This document shows positions 58,486 through 64,000 of a stretch of DNA of 64,000 nt, piece after piece. The stretch's first letter is position 1. Each line of letters starts with the position of its first letter. A program made the translations under genes and the position numbers. Where the stretch lies: assembly GCA_033439265.1 (NCBI GenBank), contig JAVTVX010000001.1:19982608-20046607 (forward strand), given 5' to 3'. This DNA is from Dillenia suffruticosa. Lineage: Eukaryota > Streptophyta > Magnoliopsida > Dilleniales > Dilleniaceae. The notes beneath the pieces are model-generated. The model saw nothing but the letters and a program-made list of their open reading frames with translations. It made no database searches and was not told where the DNA came from.

Positions 58486-59427
58486 GCTTTAGAGGTTAAG
58501 AATATTGTAATCCTGCTTTAGATTAATTAAACCAATTATTGCTCTGGCCATGTCAACTGCTGAGAAAGATTGTCATTGAAAGCAATTTTTTTTTTCCTTT
58601 TAAAAGGTTATTACTATCAACTCACGATTAGGCAGACAAAACTTCCCATTGAGGTGTTCAATGATTTTCATGATTAACAAGATTTAAGAGATGCAACCCT
58701 TCAAGGGAAGAACTCTCGATTAGGCTTTGCTCTTTCGGTTTTTAGGTTATCCCCCCTTTCCAAACCAAAGAAAAAGGGAAAAAAAAAAAAACAAAAGAAA
58801 AAGAAAAGATCCTTATGATTACATAGCTTTGCAATTTGGAAAAGCATTCCTTTACCATTCAACTACTTACGCTTGAAATTACCAAAGCACTACGAGTTTG
58901 AATGGTAGCCTATCATTCAAATGGCAAGCCTCTGCTACTCTCTGCATGAGAGAGAGAGAGAGAGAGCGCATCAACAAGGACACCTCACTAGAACAAAGAT
59001 AGCCAAATAATTGCAACTGATTTGACAACAAGAATAAATACAAACAGGGAGAAGCAAAAATGATCACTCATTCAAGTTTGTAAGACAAATAGCTGGATCA
59101 AAAAATAAAACATCAAAACTAAGTGAACACAAGATCAGGTTCTGTAATGTTTATTAGAGCTCAGCTTAACCTAAAACAGAGTTTTCCAACACCAAAAGAT
59201 AAAGGAAAGAAAAGAACAATATACAATACTACATAGATAAAAGAAAAGCATCTTTCCATCCCCAAAAAATGATAAAAATTTTGACAAATAATTATGAGAT
59301 ATTTTACCTCTCCATGTAATTTGACAAGGCTTTTCCCGGCTCAAATTCGAGAGATTCTGGTCCTGCAGCATCTGCAGCCCACGAATCAAGTCTCACATTA
59401 AGGTGAGGTCCTATATTACAGGCTTTC
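57863..59427. other. Spacer between the Gly/Pro-rich gene and the kinase 3' end
   Basis: The left part is the promoter of the Gly/Pro-rich gene. A (CT)n run of about twenty units lies at 58444-58483. The right part, up to 59427, is the 3' flank of the kinase gene and may be its untranslated region. No other gene is seen. Confidence 0.5.
58157..58164 (-). promoter_or_regulatory. TATA box of the Gly/Pro-rich gene
   Basis: TATATAAG on the minus strand lies about 295 bases before the ATG at 57862, with a GA/CT-rich leader (58098-58120) between. It supports minus-strand transcription. Confidence 0.5.
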
Positions 59428-62400
59428 CTACTCTTTACTCCGAGAAGAACCCTTTTCCTTCTTTGGTGGCTTTGATGTGGAATGACCATCTCCTGTGGTA
59501 TGTTTCTTTCTCCTATGGGCTCCGACAGCAGCAGGATCCACCAATGGCCCTGACCAAGTCTGGATTGGTGCTTTTGCATATCCGAAGTTCGTGGAACTAA
59601 ATGGAACATCAGGGGGATCATAGGAAGGATCAATGTGGTGTGAAGAACCCAAAGGGTAGCCGAGGGTTCCATCCTGGTGTGGTGGAGGGAACTTCTCACT
59701 TTTACTCTTGGCATTTGCATGTGAAATTAGGCGTCGCCTCTGCAACGAAATGACATTTGATGAAAATTAGGCCAATTAAGAATAAGCAGCATAGTGGACG
59801 GTCCAAACTTTTCACTCTGATTCAGAGTTCGAACAACCAAAAAGAAAAGGCATTTCCAATTATTCTCTTCTAATAGAAAGAGACTGCAGAGTCTGGCTGA
59901 ATCATCATATTTCCTGATCAATAAATAGATGCCAACAAGTGACATGAGAAACAACTTCCCATCCACTATAATCTTTCTACCATTCGCTTACTTCCACTGC
60001 CAACATACTAGTTTTTTACCATCACACCATTGACATAGCAGAAAGCCCACTTCTGATTAATCTCAATTAACATAAACAGTATATGCATCAAAAAAATAAT
60101 AATAATAATAATAATTGGTATCTAAAAAAAAAAAAAATTTATGATTGTCAAAACTGTGTAAAACACTCCTAGATGCAGTAACATGCAATCTAGAATTTGC
60201 TTTATCACCTCACCACCAAGTCTTCATTCCGATAGTCTTTAACACATAAAAGAGTGAATCAAAATCAAATTATTCTCCAATGATTTCCTGCAACCCCTCT
60301 GGATCCAAGTCAACCAACAACAAACCTTGAGAATTCCCCTTTTTTCCTCCTAAATATGCGTAAGAAGTCCTGAGACTTCAAAAGTAACACTTCCTTGCAG
60401 GCTGCAGGAAAGCTAATTCTATACTTAAGTGACCTATATTAGCTCAGAATATATTATTTAATGCAGGCAGCATGTCATTTGTGTACCCACCCTTTGGTGT
60501 ATGATTTTCTTCGGAAAAATAAGGGCCCACTATTCTCTTCCCTTCTTCTTTCCCTCCCATCCCAAAGTTTTAAAGAGATAAAATTGCAAGCAGAATGCAA
60601 AAAGGATAACTACAGAAACAAGCGGACTCACCAGAGCTATATGCTTAACAACGTAGAGTAGTAGTGCAAAAAGGAGGCTTATTTGTTTTGGGGGGGGGGG
60701 GGGGGCGCTAAGAAATACTGCAAAAAGGAGATATTGAAAGAAACATCTCATCTGACATACATCAAGGTTGGCCTGCAGCTCAGCGTTAGCTTCTGGAGCA
60801 GGTACTGCCCTTGGTCGGTCATGTCTACGAGTTTTTTTCACCCCATCAGCATTGGCCTTTCCAGCAGCCCGCAGTCTGCAGTCATGTTAGAATTATCAGA
60901 TAACATTTAGACTGGAGAGATTTGTTTTCTTCTTTTTTTTTGGGGGGGGGGGGGGGGTTACTTGTTGAATGATATCAAGAAACCCATTAGTTTGAGCCAC
61001 TTTGGAGTATAGATATGTCCTCTACCGGCCAGCACTGTTAAATAATATCATCAAGTGAGGCAAACGAGGACAAATACCAGATGATATCTTAGTAAGGAAG
61101 GATCAATGCATTATACATGCAATCTCAAATCCATGGACTACATCGGCAACCAACAGGAGTCTAAGCCATTCCAAGGAATGTCACATTGGCATCCTCATAA
61201 AGAACTAGTGAAGACAAACAGGCAACAGAGTAAATACAATCACACTGAAGATCAAAAGACTGGTCTCGGCCTAACCCATTGTATGTGGGTAGAGGCCAGA
61301 ACTGCCTCTAAGGGAGCTAGGCGAAGAGTAGAAGAAAGAAAACACGATAAAGATGAAGTGAATAGAGGACATTTGTGCACCTTCTAGCTTCTTCATCTCG
61401 TAGTTTAGCATCCATCTCCTTGCTGGGAGGATATTTTGGAAGGCTGGAAGGATCACAAGCATAAGGCTTGGTAGTGAAGAACTGTAGCAGCAAAAAACCA
61501 AGTCAGGATGAAAAAATTCATTAAAAATTTGCTCATTCCAAAATTAAAAATAACTAAAATCATATGAAGCAAGCAAAACAACAATCAAAACCTTAATGCT
61601 CCCCAACAGTGACACAAATGGTTTTCTTCCTTTTAAATTTCATTGCCAAGTAATAACACAACCACAACCAAGCCTTTAAAAGAAATGTAAATAGAAGTTG
61701 GCGTTTGGTAACTGACCATGGGTAAGTATGGTACATAAGGTTTAGCTGTTAAGTTGAATTTTCACCTGTTCCTCGGCTGATAGAACTCAAAAAAGAATAA
61801 AACAGTATGAAAAACTTGACGCCTAAGAAGGTTCAGAAAGCCTTTTAATACAACCACACCAAAGTTCAAAAGTTTTACTAAAGCTCTTACTTTAGTTCTT
61901 TTCCATAGTAGAAACAGCAAGGTGGAGCAATTTTGTGATTCAAACAATACATCACATAAGTGAATCTCAAAAATGATAGCTTTGTCAAATGAATTAACAT
62001 TTTGATGGGATTAACTGCACCGTAGTCGAGGTAGTCAACACCAGAAAACATTCCTGGGGCATCCTGTCATGATGCTAATACTATGATACTTAGTTATTGA
62101 AATCCAATTTTAAGTATTCCATAACTAAAACGCCATCTGTGATTAGGACCAGATACATAACAATTTGGTGAAATTAAATGCATTACGCTCCCAGTAGTTG
62201 AGACCAGAGAACATTCCTGGGGCATTCAGTTATCAAGCTGATAGCCAATAAATGTGAAGGAAGATTGACCAATGCCAAGATATATCACAAAGATAAAATT
62301 ATAAAAGAAAGGCAACCAGACGAGAATTTGTCATACTTCACTCTTCAAGGCAGCTGTGGCAGTTTGACGCTCAGCTGGGTCAATGGCAAGAAGAGTCTCA

Positions 62401-62564
62401 ATTAGGGGTAGTGATGAAGGTGGAAAATCCTTAAATGTCTCTGCAATGCAGCGTCTATATGCTTGCTGAGGCTTAAAGATTGTCGCATGAGGCAACTTTG
62501 ACTTTTTCCAATATTCCTCTGAAGGAGAGCCACAAAGCTTGAATATCTTGTGCAGTTGCTCAAC
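59428..62564 (-). CDS. CDK-like Ser/Thr kinase of the At1g54610 type, 3' end (partial)
   Basis: Four exons on the minus strand: 62564-62337, 61481-61381, 60875-60761 and 59739-59428, joining in frame to 251 residues before a TAG. The first gives the C-lobe end of a cyclin-dependent-kinase-like domain: VEQLHKIFKLCGSPSEEYW, then PLIETLLAIDPAERQTATAA, where the conserved Arg of subdomain XI (ER) is seen. Then comes FFTTKPYACDPSSLPKYPPS, KEMDAKLRDEEARR and a basic, Ser/Pro-rich tail (KKTRRHDRPRAVPAPEANAE; SHHIDPSYDPPDVPFS) ending KKEKGSSRSKE. This layout is the plant CDKC-related family typified by Arabidopsis At1g54610. The ATP site, catalytic Asp and activation loop are not in the window, since the exon before VEQLHK lies beyond the large intron to the right. 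Open frames just downstream of the stop are probably 3' untranslated. Confidence 0.92.
60661..60960. other. Two long G tracts flanking a kinase exon
   Basis: G16 at 60690-60705 and G16 at 60942-60957 sit in the introns on either side of the 60761-60875 exon. On the coding strand they are C tracts, near the ends of the two introns. Confidence 0.8.
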
Positions 62565-64000
62565 CTAGTAAACAGGGAAAAGATAGGTTAGCAACAAAAT
62601 ACCACAGTTAAGCAGTCATACAGCATCAGAGCTGCCAAAATATGTAATCCTATGTGAAAAAGCAAAGCTTCCATTTTGAAATAGTTAAATAAGGAGTCAG
62701 AGATGTAGTGAACATCTACAAATGTTAATACAGCACTTATGTCAGCCTATGAAGAAGAGTCAATTAGGCCACAAAAAATAGGCCAAGGTCCTAAGAGGAG
62801 TCAATTAGGCTACAAGGTTTGCATGCTCCTTCTCTGATGTCAAAATCAATGTTTCTGATTTATACAGCCAACTTCCACAGCCTCATTTGAAGATTAAAGG
62901 AGTTGCTGTGAGACTCAAAACCAAGTGAGTTGGTTTTGGCATAGCAACCTAGAAGAAAACCTTTGGTGGCTGCAAGACAAGTTTTCTGACCTTTTCACTC
63001 ACCTCTCTTACACACACAGCAAACAAATGTGGTTCCAGTACCCACTGGTCAATGGATTTCATTTCATCAATTGGAAATGGTGTTCCACCCAATACTATCT
63101 TCACAATGATTGATAGATGTCCCTCCCTTTTATCAGTAACTCGAGCATAACTCCATAGGGCTTCTTTCAAAGACTAATATCAATTGTCCTCTACTCCTTG
63201 AACTCCACCTTGCCATCAAAACTCCGCACTGTGCTCTCTCTCTTATTGCTTCCACTTTCATCTGACGTCACCTTTTTCCTTTGTTGGAGATTTGAACCTT
63301 GTTTGATGCAACAATTTTATCTATTTCACTTTCTGAGATTTTCCATGGAAATCTATATGGTCAAATGGTCCTCCAATAAAGACGGTGCTTATATGGATGG
63401 TAGGACCAACTATTGGATAATATTCTCACCAACCGCCATTGATAATTTGGTGAAGAGAAATATAAGTTTGCCAGCATTGCGCATGAGGAAATTTCTCAAA
63501 ATTGTTGGACCACCAAATCTTCTGTTCATAAGTTGTGGTCTAACAAATGGTGGAATGACTGAATATACTTGAACATGTGGATGGTGTTTAGTCAGCCTCC
63601 AGAGACATAATAAGGAAACAAAGAGCAAAAAGTTTCATGCCAGTGTCTCACCCAATGTTGCATGGTGATTCAGGGAGATTCAATGATTGGAATCAATAAT
63701 TTGAATAGAGCTATCCTTATTTTTCGATGAGAGAATGTGAATGTGATTTTACTGTCAAGATTCTTACTAATAATTAGGCATTCCACACCCTAGGAGAGCA
63801 ATGGCAGGGTCACTCTAAGAACACTCTAGATATTGTCCATCTGCCTAGGGTTAATTACAAATATTACTGTTTGTATTTCCCTATTTATGCCACCCTATTT
63901 AGGCCACAACAATAATCATCTGCGCATTAACATTCAAACCAGGACCACTAAACAAAAACTAATTGCTGCAAGTGTGAGAAGGTACTTTTGCTTCTCGATT
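62565..64000 (-). other. Large intron of the kinase gene, running off the right edge
   Basis: No kinase exon (for example the expected DLWSAGC segment) is found here, so the intron exceeds 1.4 kb. It contains an island of unassigned open frames on both strands, 62949-63170 (-) and 63198-63572 (+). Neither resembles a family I know. Confidence 0.5.

Noticed and set aside
59304-59720. 138-codon minus-strand frame overlapping the end of the kinase gene
   Set aside because: A different frame from the kinase tail, which continues correctly to the TAG at 59428-59430.
1-64000. CRISPR array, operon, phage or bacterial island
   Set aside because: All repeats found are minisatellites, SINEs or microsatellites; genes are intron-bearing plant genes with no bacterial layout.

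Overview
The window is plant nuclear DNA, most likely from a eudicot. It has AT-rich introns and intergenic DNA, genes split by GT-AG introns, CT-rich 5' leaders, and proteins of plant-only families (classical arabinogalactan protein, vacuolar NHX antiporter, tubby-like F-box protein, plastid beta-amylase-like protein). I cannot name the species from the sequence. No bacterial, organellar or viral block was seen.

Layout of genes, with exon structures read by eye from frame continuity and GT-AG sites: (1) 1177-1599 (+), an intronless classical arabinogalactan protein (AGP26-like). (2) 7292-11523 (+), a VAP27/VAP2-2-like vesicle-associated protein with 11 coding exons, 323 aa, and a linker built from tandemly duplicated exons. 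(3) 13981-18771 (-), a vacuolar Na+(K+)/H+ antiporter of the NHX1/2 type, 14 coding exons, 540 aa, with a five-copy minisatellite in its leader or promoter. (4) 26902-37400 (+), a 395-aa protein with a C2HC finger of SGF11/SCA7 spacing, 11 coding exons over 10.5 kb. (5) 44609-47148 (+), a tubby-like F-box protein, 5 coding exons, 407 aa. (6) 51007-54260 (-), a BAM9-type catalytically impaired beta-amylase, 3 exons, 533 aa. (7) 57187-57862 (-), a two-exon Gly/Pro-rich protein with a Cys-rich core, 159 aa. (8) 59428-62564 (-), the 3' end (251 codons) of a CDK-like kinase of the At1g54610 type, whose remaining kinase domain lies beyond the right edge.

The space between genes is littered with short retroelements. 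I recognise at least four tRNA-derived SINE families, about eighteen copies in all, several with visible target-site duplications. There is also one degraded LINE reverse transcriptase (about 23100-24480, RTE-like), and two more places where only its peculiar 3' tail is found. Microsatellites (CT, CA, TA, CGCT) and nine G or C homopolymers of 12-18 bases are scattered through the window.

The genes do not form a pathway or cluster. They are an ordinary set of neighbours in plant gene space. I found no convincing new multi-gene system. The most unusual signals are the exon-plus-intron duplications in the VAP gene, the leader minisatellite of the NHX gene, the SGF11-type finger gene, the dimeric LINE tail, and the density of tRNA-derived SINEs.
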